The notes under the pieces: model-generated
Database searches by the model: none
The model's input: only the letters and a program-made list of their open reading frames with translations
Told to the model about the DNA's origin: nothing
Position numbers and translations under genes: made by a program
Part shown: positions 63,580 to 64,000 of the stretch, in pieces
Numbering within the stretch: the first letter of the stretch is position 1
How the letters are laid out: every line of letters begins with the position of its first letter
From: Numida meleagris
Lineage: Eukaryota > Chordata > Aves > Galliformes > Numididae
Direction: 5' to 3'
DNA: 64,000 nucleotides
Assembly: GCF_002078875.1 (NCBI RefSeq)
Contig: NC_034420.1
Coordinates: forward strand, 2,975,814 to 3,039,813

Positions 63580-64000
63580 GCTGTTTATATCCATTTCCTA
63601 CAATCTATTTAAGTGCTGCAGCCTACGTTTGTTCCATTATTGATGAGCTACTGAGTAAGCCAGTAAAGCTGACCAACATAACTCTGCTTTTCTGTAGTAC
63701 TGAAGCTTTATAGTGATTTAATTGTAAAATATCTGGACTTGCTGGTTATGAGCTGGTGAGTGTTGCAGGCCTAGGGATGCTGGGATCAGGTAGGACTGCT
63801 CCTGCAGATGGGTTGTTACCTCTGCTCCAAAGATTCTGCTTTATCTCCAGCTTGGCTTGCTATGCACTAGGCATGCACTGGGTTACTTCTCACAATGCCC
63901 ATCAGTCTGAGCCGAAAGCATCAACACATAAATAACAGACAGGACCTTGCACTCTTCACTGCACACACCCAACAACAAAGCCTGTCACATTTACAGGAAC

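Larger units (their letters stand above)
49907..64000. other. Upstream flank of the KCNIP1 MGAVMG promoter; no gene recognised
   Basis: This 14-kb stretch lies upstream of the KCNIP1 promoter. In mammals KCNIP1 has a second, more distal promoter giving an MSGCSK-type N-terminus, with KCNMB1 lying antisense in the intervening intron. If birds share that layout, this stretch is intron of the longer isoform. I found neither the MSGCSK exon nor any KCNMB1-like segment here. No open frame of 60-150 codons in it resembles a known protein. It holds poly(A)/poly(T) tracts, a GTT repeat, a 44-base purine run, an ATTTTTT repeat and one AT-rich candidate regulatory block, and no CR1 copy was seen. Confidence 0.5.

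Noticed and set aside
1..64000. CRISPR arrays, operons, prophage or other bacterial-type systems
   Set aside because: The window is bird nuclear DNA. No regularly spaced repeats or clustered open genes are present.

Overview
This is a vertebrate nuclear window, almost certainly from a bird. Four 5'-truncated CR1 non-LTR retrotransposons end in the avian-type 3' tail (tandem ATTCTATG units), and there are no operons, ribosome-binding sites or long open frames. The CR1 wording (for example the 'ccagatctggaggttggtgg' type 3' region) looks galliform, but the species is not proven.

The one gene I can identify is on the minus strand. Positions 49187-49247 encode MGAVMGTFSSLQTKQRRPSK followed by a consensus splice donor (AAAAG|GTAAGA). 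This is the N-terminus of the Kv channel-interacting protein KChIP1, gene KCNIP1, in the isoform that starts MGAVMG. The frame has an upstream in-frame stop, and the intron phase (1) fits the next residue, Asp. A small GC-rich, CpG-dense island at about 49620-49906 lies a few hundred bases upstream of the ATG and is the likely promoter.

Layout: 1-49186 is read as the 5' part of a very long first intron of KCNIP1. No further KCNIP1 exon was recognised there, so the EF-hand exons should lie to the left of the window. 49187 to about 49640 is the first exon with its putative 5' UTR, about 49620-49906 is the CpG island, and about 49907-64000 is upstream flank, or an intron of a longer KCNIP1 isoform that starts outside the window.

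The rest is non-coding. It holds four CR1 fragments (all plus strand, all left of 26 kb, so antisense to KCNIP1), simple repeats and homopolymers, two long homopurine tracts, several short palindromes, two short tandem duplications outside the CR1s, and AT-rich blocks dense in TAAT/ATTA-type motifs that are candidate conserved regulatory elements. No tRNA, rRNA, CRISPR array, viral insertion or operon-like system was seen. I found no evidence of an undescribed biological system. The notable content is the hidden 61-bp coding exon and the regulatory sequence around it.
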